The notes under the pieces are model-generated. The model did no database searches, was not told the DNA's origin, and saw nothing but the letters and a program-made list of their open reading frames with translations. The translations under genes and the position numbers were made by a program. This document shows positions 22,478 to 31,300 of a DNA stretch of 32,373 nucleotides, one piece after another. Within the stretch, counting starts at the first letter, position 1. Each line of letters begins with the position of its first letter. Source of the stretch: a virus; the IMG/VR virus record IMGVR_UViG_3300025873_000022, positions 1 to 32,373 of that record. One strand, given 5' to 3'.

Positions 22478-23014
22478 TTAATAAATAATCATTCCATGTG
22501 TCTTTGACACAATTTTGTTTTTATTACATAATAAATCAACATCGGTTGCGTCTGCATATTCAGGAAATTCGGTATAATTTTTGTCTAAAAATTTAATCAT
22601 TTGTTCCAACATCACTTTCCCTTTACGATATGTGTCTTGTTTGTAAACATTTAATTCGTCAGAACTCACCACGTTTGCAAATTCAGGAATGTTGTGGACA
22701 ATTCCTGACGATGTGGATTGATGTTGAATTTCAACAATTAATTCAAAACGTGTGAACCACGCCAATGTTGGTTTTATCCAATCTGACATCAATGTTGTTT
22801 CTTCTGCGGTTTCTGTTCCACCATCAAACGCGTCTTTCAAATGAATGTAAAAATCACGTCCAATTGGGTCCATAATATGTGCAACCTCTGCAAGTTTTCG
22901 AACCTCTGACGAAATTAAAGATGTGTCGGTGTTTTTATTTGTGAACGCAAACGTTATAACTTCTGCGGCTGTCATAAAAGGTGCGTCCGCCATGTAATTT
23001 TCTACAATTGCCAT
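22478..23014 (-). CDS. Head-tail connector / DUF6712-like protein (178 aa)
   Basis: An all-helical 178-residue protein with an N-terminal helix bundle (EVRKLAEVAHIMDPIGRDFY and KPTLAWFTRFELIVEIQHQS) and an internal loop GIVHNIPEFANVVSS. I recall this as a DUF6712-type connector family in Bacteroidota phages; its position directly after the portal gene (1 bp apart) supports a head completion/connector ring. No other motif. Confidence 0.55.
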   Translation of the reverse strand: MAIVENYMADAPFMTAAEVITFAFTNKNTDTSLISSEVRKLAEVAHIMDPIGRDFYIHLKDAFDGGTETAEETTLMSDWIKPTLAWFTRFELIVEIQHQSTSSGIVHNIPEFANVVSSDELNVYKQDTYRKGKVMLEQMIKFLDKNYTEFPEYADATDVDLLCNKNKIVSKTHGMIIY

Positions 23015-23015
23015 A

Positions 23016-24251
23016 TTATTTTGTTGTTTTATTAGTTAATAAAATGTCCCCGTTTTCCTTAAATTCAAAACCAAGCAATTCACGTTGTTCATTTATCGTC
23101 AAAACACTCGATGGAGTGATGTCCGATAAAAATGAAATTGGTGGTTCGTAAACAATTTGTAAATCTGACGTGTCAATTGCTGTTAACTGTGTAATAATTT
23201 TTTTTATTTTATTTAACACTAACCCCTCAACGTCTTTTATTATTGTTCCCATAACCATTTCCCAAGCAACTCGAATTTCTGCACCTGTTGAATTTAATTT
23301 TCCCGCCGAAACAATTCCTGACATTGCTGGTTGCCAACGATGTGCAGTTATAATGTTTTGAGACGTCAATTTTTGTAAATCCATAAACGAGCCGTCAGAA
23401 CTATCATTCAACATTGTTATGTTGGCGGGTGATGTGTCTCCATTTTTAACAAGGAATAAAATTTTTGAATTATTTCCCTCACCTGTCCATTTTTGTTGTG
23501 CTTCTTTGACTAATTCCTCGGCTTCCATTTCACCCATGTCTCCATTGATTTCAACAATACAACTTGGCGTGAAATTATTTTCAAATTTTGTTAAATTATA
23601 TTTCTGCAAATGATTATCAATACCAATCCATTCCAACGCCGCCACAAAATCTGGCAAACCATAATAACTGAATGTCGGTTCATAATCTTTGAAATGCAGA
23701 ATTGATGTGTTGTTTTCAAAATTTGGATAAATAGGAATAACAACTTGGTCTTTTTTTGTTGCTTGGTATTGTGTCCAATCTGGGTGAATGTAAACAAACT
23801 CTTGGTCTTTTGAAACTCGACATTTGGTTGCGTCAATGTGGAATAAATTTATTCCTGTTTTGTGTTTAACGATTTGCAAATAAGAATTCCCGAAACAATA
23901 ATAATCGTCAATCACACTTGCATAAACTTCACGCAAACTTTCGTCAATATTTACATTTTCCAAAAAGTTGACCAACATTTCATTTTCGGAATGAAACTCT
24001 TGACCAATTGAAAGAATTTTTTTCTGACCTAAAATTGCCCGATGTGTGGGTGATTTTCTTTTGATTTCTGCTAAAAATTGAGGGAATAAATTGTCCACAC
24101 CGAATGGAATATAAGGAGTGTTAATTCTTTGCATATTTGTAACCTCATCAATTCTTTCGGGAACCGCCAAATTTATAATGTCAAACTTTGCGAAACCCAA
24201 CTTTGACGCGGCTTTCTTAATCGTTTGCGCTGTCGTCTGTTTTCGTTTCAT
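23016..24251 (-). CDS. Portal protein (411 aa)
   Basis: A 411-residue portal (PBSX/HK97-like). The N-terminal part has NTPYIPFGVDNLFPQFLAEI, the middle SYYGLPDFVAALEWIGIDNH and the following KFENNFTPSCIV, and later AHRWQPAMSGI, the typical order of wing, stem and crown regions. Portals form the dodecameric ring for DNA entry and tail attachment. The gene starts within the end of the 72-aa gene (35-bp overlap). Unusually, it lies after the capsid and likely tail tube genes rather than after the terminase. Confidence 0.85.
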   Translation of the reverse strand: MKRKQTTAQTIKKAASKLGFAKFDIINLAVPERIDEVTNMQRINTPYIPFGVDNLFPQFLAEIKRKSPTHRAILGQKKILSIGQEFHSENEMLVNFLENVNIDESLREVYASVIDDYYCFGNSYLQIVKHKTGINLFHIDATKCRVSKDQEFVYIHPDWTQYQATKKDQVVIPIYPNFENNTSILHFKDYEPTFSYYGLPDFVAALEWIGIDNHLQKYNLTKFENNFTPSCIVEINGDMGEMEAEELVKEAQQKWTGEGNNSKILFLVKNGDTSPANITMLNDSSDGSFMDLQKLTSQNIITAHRWQPAMSGIVSAGKLNSTGAEIRVAWEMVMGTIIKDVEGLVLNKIKKIITQLTAIDTSDLQIVYEPPISFLSDITPSSVLTINEQRELLGFEFKENGDILLTNKTTK

Positions 24252-24435
24252 TTGATTTTGATTTTTTAACTTTTATTTTTTTATTGTCTCCGACAACAAA
24301 ATCACAACCTGCGTCGTCTAATTGCTGCAAATCTTTTTGTGTTATTGTTCTGACAACAAATTTTTTCAAAACCCCGTTAATTTCATAACGAAACGATTGT
24401 GAATTCAAAATGTGCTTTTTTAATTTTAATTCCAT
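24217..24435 (-). CDS. Small basic protein upstream of portal (72 aa)
   Basis: ATG 24435 has a typical A-rich leader; a TTG six codons earlier is less likely. The 72 residues are beta-like in the middle (FRYEINGVLKKFVVRTITQK) and very basic near the C-terminus (KKIKVKKSKSNETKTDDS). The gene overlaps the portal start by 35 bp and follows a candidate late promoter. No family is recognised. Confidence 0.55.
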   Translation of the reverse strand: MELKLKKHILNSQSFRYEINGVLKKFVVRTITQKDLQQLDDAGCDFVVGDNKKIKVKKSKSNETKTDDSAND

Positions 24436-24450
24436 TTTATTATTTTTTTT

Positions 24451-24458
24451 CAAAAATA
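24451..24458 (-). promoter_or_regulatory. Candidate late promoter -7 box (TATTTTTG) upstream of the portal operon
   Basis: TATTTTTG matches TAnnTTTG and is followed by 15 nt (AAAAAAAATAATAAA) and then ATG. The box-to-ATG segment matches the terS one with few changes and the same spacing. It lies immediately downstream of the intrinsic terminator at 24474-24510, the expected position for the start of a new transcript. A -33 TTG at normal spacing is not evident. Confidence 0.55.
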
Positions 24459-24473
24459 CTTATTTAATCAAAT

Positions 24474-24510
24474 AAAAAAGCGAACACCTTTCAAAGATAT
24501 TCGCTTTTTA
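24474..24510 (-). terminator. Intrinsic terminator after the capsid/tail tube genes
   Basis: On the coding strand AAAAAGCGAA pairs with TTCGCTTTTT, and the 15-nt loop itself contains a short inner stem (ATCTT/AAGGT). A run of T follows. The flanks are A-rich on one side and T-rich on the other, so it could work in both directions. It separates the capsid transcript from the portal-lysis transcript. Confidence 0.85.
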
Positions 24511-24560
24511 ATGTTAATAAAGTAAACTTCCGTCAGGTTTTACAACAATCAAATCAACTA

Positions 24561-25112
24561 TTATACAGGAATTACCCCCGTGAATGCTCTTGGATATTCT
24601 CCTTGTTGAGTTGTGATTGTTATTGCTGTTCCGTTTGCGTCTTGTAATGCAACGCCCGTCGCTTCCTCACCTGATGTAAACTCCATGTAAGCTGTTTCCT
24701 CAAATATTTCGTCCCAACCTAGAACGAACATATAAGTCACTGCGGGTGTTTCACAATCGTCAGCGTAACTTTCAACAATTGCCGTCATTCCACAACTTGT
24801 AACCAACTCCATCAAATCGTGATTAACTTCGCCTGTAACTTTTGGAATATATAATTCAAGAGAAACGTCAATCATTGTTGACCCATTTTCTCTTGTTGCG
24901 GAAGCTGTGAATCCTGCTGTCCCTCTGTCAAATTCCCATTTGAAAAATACTGCGGCTCCGACCATTGTCACTGTTGTGTAACCATGTGAACCCGCTGTAG
25001 CGTCTAATGTGAAAGACGTTATGTCGTCCGTGTTTGCAAGGTGAATCGCTTTCAACCCACCTCGTCTGTTTCTATCGCAACAAATTACGTTATGTCCTGT
25101 TGTTAATGCCAT
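24561..25112 (-). CDS. Probable major tail (tube) protein (183 aa)
   Basis: A 183-residue, beta-rich protein without cysteine-rich domains or membrane helices; it starts MALTTGHNVICCDRNRRGGL and ends EYPRAFTGVIPV. The alternating strands and the terminal aromatic-Pro-hydrophobic tail fit tail tube proteins, and it lies just after the major capsid gene. A head decoration or auxiliary capsid protein is an alternative; I have no motif that excludes it. Confidence 0.55.
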   Translation of the reverse strand: MALTTGHNVICCDRNRRGGLKAIHLANTDDITSFTLDATAGSHGYTTVTMVGAAVFFKWEFDRGTAGFTASATRENGSTMIDVSLELYIPKVTGEVNHDLMELVTSCGMTAIVESYADDCETPAVTYMFVLGWDEIFEETAYMEFTSGEEATGVALQDANGTAITITTQQGEYPRAFTGVIPV

Positions 25113-25138
25113 TTTTTTATGTTTTTAATAGTTAATAA

Positions 25139-26119
25139 TTAATATCCAATTTGAACCATGCTGTCATGTAGAAATTGAACACCCATTTTGAAATAACTTC
25201 TTACATAAACTTTCTCTGTAAGGTCATCATAAAACATTTTCATTTCTCCTTGTGGGTCGTTAGTGTCTGTCCCAACTGCAAGATTTTGTTTTGCAACATA
25301 ACACGCTCTGATGTCGTCAGCTGTCCCAACTTGTGTTGCCGCTGTGTCCCAACTATACATTGGAATAATTTCAACACCTCTGAAATAAACTCTGACAAGT
25401 CCGTCAACTAATGTTGAATAACCCTCTGCATTTCCTAGGTCCTCTAATGTTGTTAAATAATCATCATATAAAGTTCTCGAAACATAAAACGCTTTGTCTC
25501 TTGCTTCAACTCCTTGTAATGCTGACGGTGCTGATGTCCACATTGCTCTCAATGCTGTTAATGCGTTTCCTGCCGCCCATGCTCCTGAATTTGGAATCAC
25601 AACTTTGTTTCCGTCCACTGTTGCGTCTGCAATTAGTAATTTCCACCACCCGTCTGTTGAGTCATAACACGCCGCCGAAGCTCCCGCCTCCGCTGTGTCT
25701 CCCCACCAAGCTAATTTGGTGATGTCGTTTCCAATTGATTGTCTCACGTTTGCAAGAATTGTGTCCATTAAATCTGTTCCTGTTAAATCAAAAACATTAA
25801 TTCCGTTTTTGAAACTTTCCTCAATGTAAGTTCCAAAAAATGCGTCTTGACATTCCGAAACAGCGACTCTTAATCGTCCCGCCGTTATTACTTTGTCATT
25901 CACATCGAACTCCCCTGTTTCCGCTCCACCACATGTCGTGTATTTTGCAACAATACATGACAGCGCGTCAGCTGTGTAAAGGTTCATTTTGTGTTTTACG
26001 TTCGGAATTACTCTAAATTGGAAAATGTCCGAATCTCTAAAGATTGGTTCCAAAAACAACTCCGAAAAATTAGCGCCTGAATAGGTCGCTGCGATTGCTG
26101 ATTGTGCTACATTTGCCAT
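25139..26119 (-). CDS. Major capsid protein (HK97-fold type, 326 aa)
   Basis: The 326-residue size, the position directly after the protease/scaffold gene and an Ala/Thr-rich, beta-type sequence are all typical of a siphovirus major capsid protein. Characteristic parts are LFLEPIFRDSDIFQFRVIPN at the N-terminal arm, a long spine-helix region (NVRQSIGNDITKLAW), and FYVSRTLYDDYLTTLEDLGN later. The strong A-rich start suits high expression. Identification is by context and composition rather than a unique motif. Confidence 0.8.
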   Translation of the reverse strand: MANVAQSAIAATYSGANFSELFLEPIFRDSDIFQFRVIPNVKHKMNLYTADALSCIVAKYTTCGGAETGEFDVNDKVITAGRLRVAVSECQDAFFGTYIEESFKNGINVFDLTGTDLMDTILANVRQSIGNDITKLAWWGDTAEAGASAACYDSTDGWWKLLIADATVDGNKVVIPNSGAWAAGNALTALRAMWTSAPSALQGVEARDKAFYVSRTLYDDYLTTLEDLGNAEGYSTLVDGLVRVYFRGVEIIPMYSWDTAATQVGTADDIRACYVAKQNLAVGTDTNDPQGEMKMFYDDLTEKVYVRSYFKMGVQFLHDSMVQIGY

Positions 26120-26158
26120 TTTTTCTAATTTTTAGTTATTATTATTTATTAAATTGAT

Positions 26159-26590
26159 TTATGCGTGTTTCTTAATTGCTTCCGCCATTGCATTAAAGAA
26201 ACCCAAATTTGGGTTTGCTGATTTCTCAACCTCAACCACACTTGGGTCCGCTTTTGCCACAACGTCTGTTTTTCCCGCTTTTAATTTAGAGTTTTCGTTT
26301 TCTAAAACTTTTATTTCCTCCAATTTGTTTTCAATTTCTTTCGCATTGTCCTCCGCTTCGTCCTCTGACATTCCAATTTTTTCCTCAATGTCATGAATTG
26401 CGTTTTCTAAATTGTCAACTCTGTCTTTTAGTTCCTCGTAACTTAACGCCCAATCCGCCTTTTCAGCGTCGCTTTCCTCGTCCTCTGGTGCGTTTTTAAT
26501 TTCAGGTGTTTGATTGATGAACAAGTCCTTGATTTGTGATAAAAGGTTTTTGTTTACCTCTTTCACATCATTTGTGTTTTCTTTTGCCAT
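26159..26590 (-). CDS. Nested scaffold protein from an internal start (143 aa)
   Basis: In-frame ATG 26590 is preceded by an A-rich stretch (ATAAATATAAATAAAACAGA followed by AATC), like other starts in the window, and begins MAKENTNDVKEVNKN just where the ClpP-like domain ends. The product is acidic, helical and coiled-coil, as expected of a scaffold, and would share the C-terminus of the fusion. This resembles the lambda C/Nu3 arrangement. The internal start is an inference from context. Confidence 0.55.
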   Translation of the reverse strand: MAKENTNDVKEVNKNLLSQIKDLFINQTPEIKNAPEDEESDAEKADWALSYEELKDRVDNLENAIHDIEEKIGMSEDEAEDNAKEIENKLEEIKVLENENSKLKAGKTDVVAKADPSVVEVEKSANPNLGFFNAMAEAIKKHA

Positions 26591-27223
26591 GATTTCTGTT
26601 TTATTTATATTTATTATTGAATTGATTTTATCGTGAGTTATATTTTTGAATTTTGAAATATTGTAATTGTTTTCAACTTTCAATGGTTCTGTTATTCCGT
26701 TCGCAAATCCAAGTTCATTCGCTTCAAGCGCATTGAACCATGTTTCGGATTCCATCAAACCAACCAATGTTTCGACATCTAAATTTGATTTTGTGGAATA
26801 TATTTTCGCAATTTCGTTTCTGATTTTATCTAAAATCGAGGCTGTTTTTCTTAATTCGTTAGCGTCGCCACCTGACATTGCAAAAGGATTGTGAATCATG
26901 AACAAAGAATTTTCCGCCATTTCTATTTTATCACCCGCCATTGCAACAACCGACGCAATCGACGCCGCGATTCCCTCAATTTTAATAACAACTTTTTTCG
27001 CGTGGTTTTTTAATGCGTTATAAATCGCAATTCCGTCAAATACGTCGCCACCTAATGAATTGATGTGGACGTTCAAATCCTTGTCTCCAACCTCTTGTAA
27101 TTGATTAATAAAACTTTGCGCGTTTACTTCATAACTTCCGACCTCTGAATAAATCCAAATGTCCGCTGTCTCTGACGTTGCTTCGTTTTTGAATTCAAAC
27201 CAATTGTTTGCAGTGTTTATCAT
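26159..27223 (-). CDS. Prohead protease (ClpP/S14-like) fused to a scaffold domain (354 aa)
   Basis: The N-terminal 200 residues are ClpP-like: NSLGGDVFDGIAIYN (residues 55-69), EGIAASIASVVAMAGD with catalytic Ser88, and MIHNP with His111. The third catalytic residue is not assigned. From about residue 212 it is a charged, helical coiled-coil region (DRVDNLENAIHDIEEKIGMS and more) typical of scaffolds. Such proteins mature the capsid by cutting scaffold and capsid N-termini. An internal start at ATG 26590 (M212) probably makes the scaffold separately. It lies just upstream of the major capsid gene. Confidence 0.88.
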   Translation of the reverse strand: MINTANNWFEFKNEATSETADIWIYSEVGSYEVNAQSFINQLQEVGDKDLNVHINSLGGDVFDGIAIYNALKNHAKKVVIKIEGIAASIASVVAMAGDKIEMAENSLFMIHNPFAMSGGDANELRKTASILDKIRNEIAKIYSTKSNLDVETLVGLMESETWFNALEANELGFANGITEPLKVENNYNISKFKNITHDKINSIININKTEIMAKENTNDVKEVNKNLLSQIKDLFINQTPEIKNAPEDEESDAEKADWALSYEELKDRVDNLENAIHDIEEKIGMSEDEAEDNAKEIENKLEEIKVLENENSKLKAGKTDVVAKADPSVVEVEKSANPNLGFFNAMAEAIKKHA

Positions 27224-27250
27224 AACAGCAAAAATAAAAAATGTAAAAAT

Positions 27251-27616
27251 TTATTTTACGAACTTTTTGGAAATTTTTATTTTCTCCCGTTTCCTTGTTC
27301 GTTTTATGTTGTTAAGTTTGTGAAATTTGTTTCGGTATTTATAAACAATTCCTTGAATTTGCCTGTCGCTTAAATTATATTCAATTGACAAATCCATAAA
27401 TGTGTGAGTGATGTGTCCTTTGTTTTCAACCAATAATCTGTCAAAATCAATTAATATTAAATAGTTGCGAACCCGTGTTGGTTCACAAATACCACGTTCA
27501 ACCAAATGAAAAATAACGTCCTTGGGTGTCGCGAACTCACCGAAACGTGTTCTGACTTCATTCCAAATTATGTCAACGAACTTGTTAACATGTTCAATGT
27601 CATTTGGTTTTGCCAT
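27251..27616 (-). CDS. HTH-like protein of unknown role (121 aa)
   Basis: A 121-residue helical protein with a possible HTH (FMDLSIEYNLSDRQIQGIVY followed by KYRNKF) and a very basic C-terminus (KRTRKREKIKISKKFVK). Overlaps the upstream gene by 17 bp. It lies between tape measure and protease genes, an unusual place for a regulator, so it might be a DNA-binding morphogenesis factor. Fold inferred, function unknown. Confidence 0.55.
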   Translation of the reverse strand: MAKPNDIEHVNKFVDIIWNEVRTRFGEFATPKDVIFHLVERGICEPTRVRNYLILIDFDRLLVENKGHITHTFMDLSIEYNLSDRQIQGIVYKYRNKFHKLNNIKRTRKREKIKISKKFVK

Positions 27617-27923
27617 TCAAATGTGTTGTTAATTGTTTCATTGTTCTGACTAATTTTTTTGCACAACCACCACAACCAAAAATGCTTGTTGTAACATTTT
27701 TGTCAAAATATTTTTGAAAAAAAGGCAAAAGGTTCAACGCTTGGGTTCTGTTATATTGAATATTCCCACGCGCGTCATTTGTAATTTGATTGGTGATTTT
27801 TTCAATTTCCAATTGGTCGTCCAATGAAATTGTTTCGGCGACACGTTCAATGTTGTTCATAATTTTTTGGTTGTTTTTTTGTCTTACAATATTAAGAGTT
27901 TTTGAGGAAATTGGAATCACCAT
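27600..27923 (-). CDS. Small Cys-containing protein (107 aa)
   Basis: A 107-residue helical protein with an internal CGGC (IFGCGGCAKKLVRTM), a C-x-x-C that may bind metal or be redox active. ATG 27923 has the usual A-rich leader; a second Met about 20 codons on is a possible alternative. It is one of three small genes between tape measure and protease. Function unknown. Confidence 0.55.
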   Translation of the reverse strand: MVIPISSKTLNIVRQKNNQKIMNNIERVAETISLDDQLEIEKITNQITNDARGNIQYNRTQALNLLPFFQKYFDKNVTTSIFGCGGCAKKLVRTMKQLTTHLNGKTK

Positions 27924-27955
27924 AATTTTTTGTTTTTAACAAATGAAAGTTAATT

Positions 27956-28144
27956 TCACCATTTGTCAATTGGACATTTGCCGCCCCACTCTTTTGACAT
28001 TTTTGTTTTTGCTTTCAAATTACACTTACATAACCCACACGAATCAGCGTTGAAAATAGATAAAAATTTCAACTTGCGATGTTCACATTTTTGACAAATT
28101 TTGAGTCGGTTTTGTTGTGTTTTATTGGAAATCGTTATATTCAC
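27956..28144 (-). CDS. Small zinc-ribbon-like protein (62 aa), GTG start
   Basis: The frame begins with GTG at 28144 because no ATG occurs before the first cysteines. Cysteines are in a CQKC...CGLCKC...C arrangement ending GGKCPIDKW. This looks like a zinc ribbon with an additional Cys pair, a type of protein I recall near tape measure genes in Bacteroidota phages. Possible roles include nucleic acid or protein binding during virion assembly. Confidence 0.6.
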   Translation of the reverse strand: MNITISNKTQQNRLKICQKCEHRKLKFLSIFNADSCGLCKCNLKAKTKMSKEWGGKCPIDKW

Positions 28145-28311
28145 GTCAGTGTTGTTTTTAGACGTTTTAAGACATAAACGTTGTTTTGTCTTATGATTAC
28201 ATTGAAAGTTTCTTTTATTTCAATAGACGAAAAATGCTTGATAAGAAAAATAAAACTTTTTTTCATTGTTTTTTTATTATGTTAAATAGAAATATCACTC
28301 AAATTCGTCAA
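28145..28311 (-). other. 167-bp gap after the tape measure gene with two competing stems
   Basis: No gene is seen. Near the 62-aa gene, coding-strand AAGACA can pair with TGTCTT (28187-28192 with 28169-28174) and ACGTTT with AAACGT (28176-28181 with 28162-28167). The two stems interleave and cannot easily form together. The rest is A/T-rich with no clear -7 box or terminator. Confidence 0.4.
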
Positions 28312-31300
28312 TTAGAACGACGCTTTCGCTTCAATATTCTCAACGCTTCTTTGTGATTGTGTAACGTCAGCTTCAACCAATAACACTTCTTGAGGTTCGT
28401 TATTTCCCAATAAGGATTCCATTTGAACGGCTTGTGTTTCCAACATATCCGTCCCAAACATCATTCCGCCGTCTGCGAATTTTTTCCCACCACCCGCAAC
28501 ATTCATTTTGGACAACATTGGTCGGAACATTGCTGTTGAACGTTTATTTATAACAGCTTCGCCACCCTCTAATTCTGCAACCCTCCCTCCAACTCTGAAT
28601 TTCTCACCGCCTTGCGCGTGTGAATTGCCGTGAACCATTCCACCTTTTGCAAAAAACGAATTGTCCATAATACCACCCAATTCCGCAGTTGGTGCCTGTT
28701 GCGCATTAATAGCGGTCAATTGAATTCCTGTCATTGCAATTTGACCCGCGGTCATAATTCCTTTTATAACCAAATCAGCGATAACATTTCCTGTCGCTTG
28801 ACCCGCCCAAATATTCATGATTGCCATGGCGCCCGCAATTATTGCGGAGGTTCTTGCAAACTGTTTGTCTTTCTCCCATTGTGCAGTTTTCAAATTCAAC
28901 ATTTTGTCGTCATGTTTCTTTGCTATTTTGCTCAGGGCGGCGTCTTGTTGTTCTTGGTTCATCACCTTATATTCCCGCGTTTCCTTGAATGCTTCGATTT
29001 CCACGTTTTTCGCAGTTTCAATTGTTCCAAGTTCCTTTTGTAAATTTTGATTTTGTAAACTATTCACTTCGTCCATAATTCCCATAACGTTGTCCATTGT
29101 AACTGCAATTGAATCCACAAAGTCCGCACCCGTGAACCCTCCATCTGGGTCGTCCTCACCACCCGTTCCAAATAAATTTCTATTCAACCAACCAGACGCG
29201 GGAGTCGTTTCACTCGTTTCCGCCATTTTGTCCTCATAACCTTGAATTTCCTCTTGTAATTTTTTGATGTTTGCAATGGTTGCCGCTGTGTTTTCTTTCT
29301 CCGCTTCCGTAACGTCCTCATTAGCTTTGACGACTTTTAGTGCCATGTCGAGTTTTACTTTCGCGACTTTCAAGGCTTGTGCAATTTGTTCGTCTGCTAA
29401 TTTCGCGCCGCCCGCAATTAATTTGTCCAATACTTTCAAATAATTTTCCTCAACTTCCAACGCCGCTTCCCTTTTTTCCAATGCTGTTTCCTCCGCTTCT
29501 TCCGCTTCTTTGAACAAGTCATTAATTTTTTTCATTTCTTTTGAAACTTCTTTGTCAACTGTGTTCAAATCAATTTTTGCGTTTTTTAATTTCTCGATTT
29601 GTTTTGTAACGTCCTCCTGCGTAGCTTTCCCCAAGTTTCTCAATATTATGACACGTTTCAATTGTTGCTGTTCGTCTCTCACCGCTTTGCCAAGTTTTTC
29701 ATAGCGTGTCAATTTTCTTTCGTCCGCTTCCTCCTCCTCCGTTTTTGCAATAACAAGTCCCTCAACAACAGTTTCGGCGGCTTGCATAATTTCATTTTGC
29801 TCTGTTTGCCTCTTTGTAATTTCCTCATTCTTTTTGTCAAACTTATGTTGAATTGACCACAATTCCTGTTTTCTATTAATTAATGCATTGTTCAAATTAA
29901 CCTCATCATACATAAATTGTCTCCCCTTTTCACTGTCGTGCATGTAATCTCCCGTTTCTTTTTTCATCTTCATGTGCCATTTATGCGCTGCTTGCTTTGA
30001 CTCTTTTAGCTTTTTCTCCGCGGCTGTCTGAGCTTCCGTGGCGTTAACTAATTTCCAATTATTGTCCTCCAACCATTTTGTGCGTTCGAGTTCCTCCTCA
30101 ATTAACGTAACAACTTCCTCCTCCGCGGCTTGTAATATATATTTTCCCTTTATAGCATTAACGGCGCTTGAATAAGCAACTTCCAAATCTTTTGCCAATT
30201 GAACTTCGTTAGATAAATTGGATATATTTGTCCCCGCAATGTTATTCAATGCCTTAACCGCTTTCATTCTGTCCTCTCGCGTTTTTGTTTCGTCCTTTAT
30301 ATCTTTTATTAAATTTTTGACATTCATCATTTCCTCGGCTTGCGATTTTCGGCGCGAAGCCGCTTGCGCTTTCAATTGGTCGTTTTTGTCTTTCAACTTT
30401 TGTTCCGCTTCCGTAAGTTCCTCAACCGCGCCTGCGGTTTCGTCAACCTCGTCACCCATTCCCGAAAACATTGCAATGGCACCCGCCGCCAAACCTGCAA
30501 TCAACCCAATTGGCGTTGCTTTTATTGCTAGTCCCAACGCTCTCATTGATAATGTCAAACCTCTGGTCCCATGCGTCATTGCAATTGTTGCAACCCTCGA
30601 AATCACCATCGCACCGTTATAAAGGTATGTCATTAATCTGGCGGAAATAATTACGAGTTTATATGTAACGAACGCGCTAGTCAACCCCACAATAACTGGC
30701 GACAAATAGGACAACACATTAAATAGTCCCTGAAAAGCACCCAACATAAATTCCAACGCTGGCGCCATTTTTTCAATCAATTCAATCGCGAACCCTTCCG
30801 CTGCGCTTTTTGTCTCGTCAATTGAACCTTTTAATGTGTCGCGCATTGTTTCGGCAAAACTCTTGGCGGTTCCTTCCGATTCTTTGAGTTTTTTATTTAA
30901 GATTTCTAAATCTTCCGAACCCGACAATAAGGAGGCGAACGCCGTTACACTTCGTCTGTCTGTAATTTCCAACATTTCCGCAACATCAATTCCATTTGCT
31001 TCCAATTCCTGTAATGCGGGAACAAGTTCCTCAACTGATGTGATGTTTCGTCCCAAGGCCATTGAAAGTTCTCCCGTGGGGTCTGCTAATTTTAAGAAAA
31101 TATTTTTTAATGCGGTTCCCGCTGATGACGCCTCCATTCCTGTGTCCGATAAAGCCGCCAACAACGTAACTGTGTCCTCCAATTCAAACCCCATTTCGGA
31201 CGCTAACTTTCCAACCTTTGGAAATGCAACACCAAATTTTTCCAAATCAAATGCAGTATTTGAAAACGCCGCCGCCATAACGTCAGTAACTCTTGTGGAT

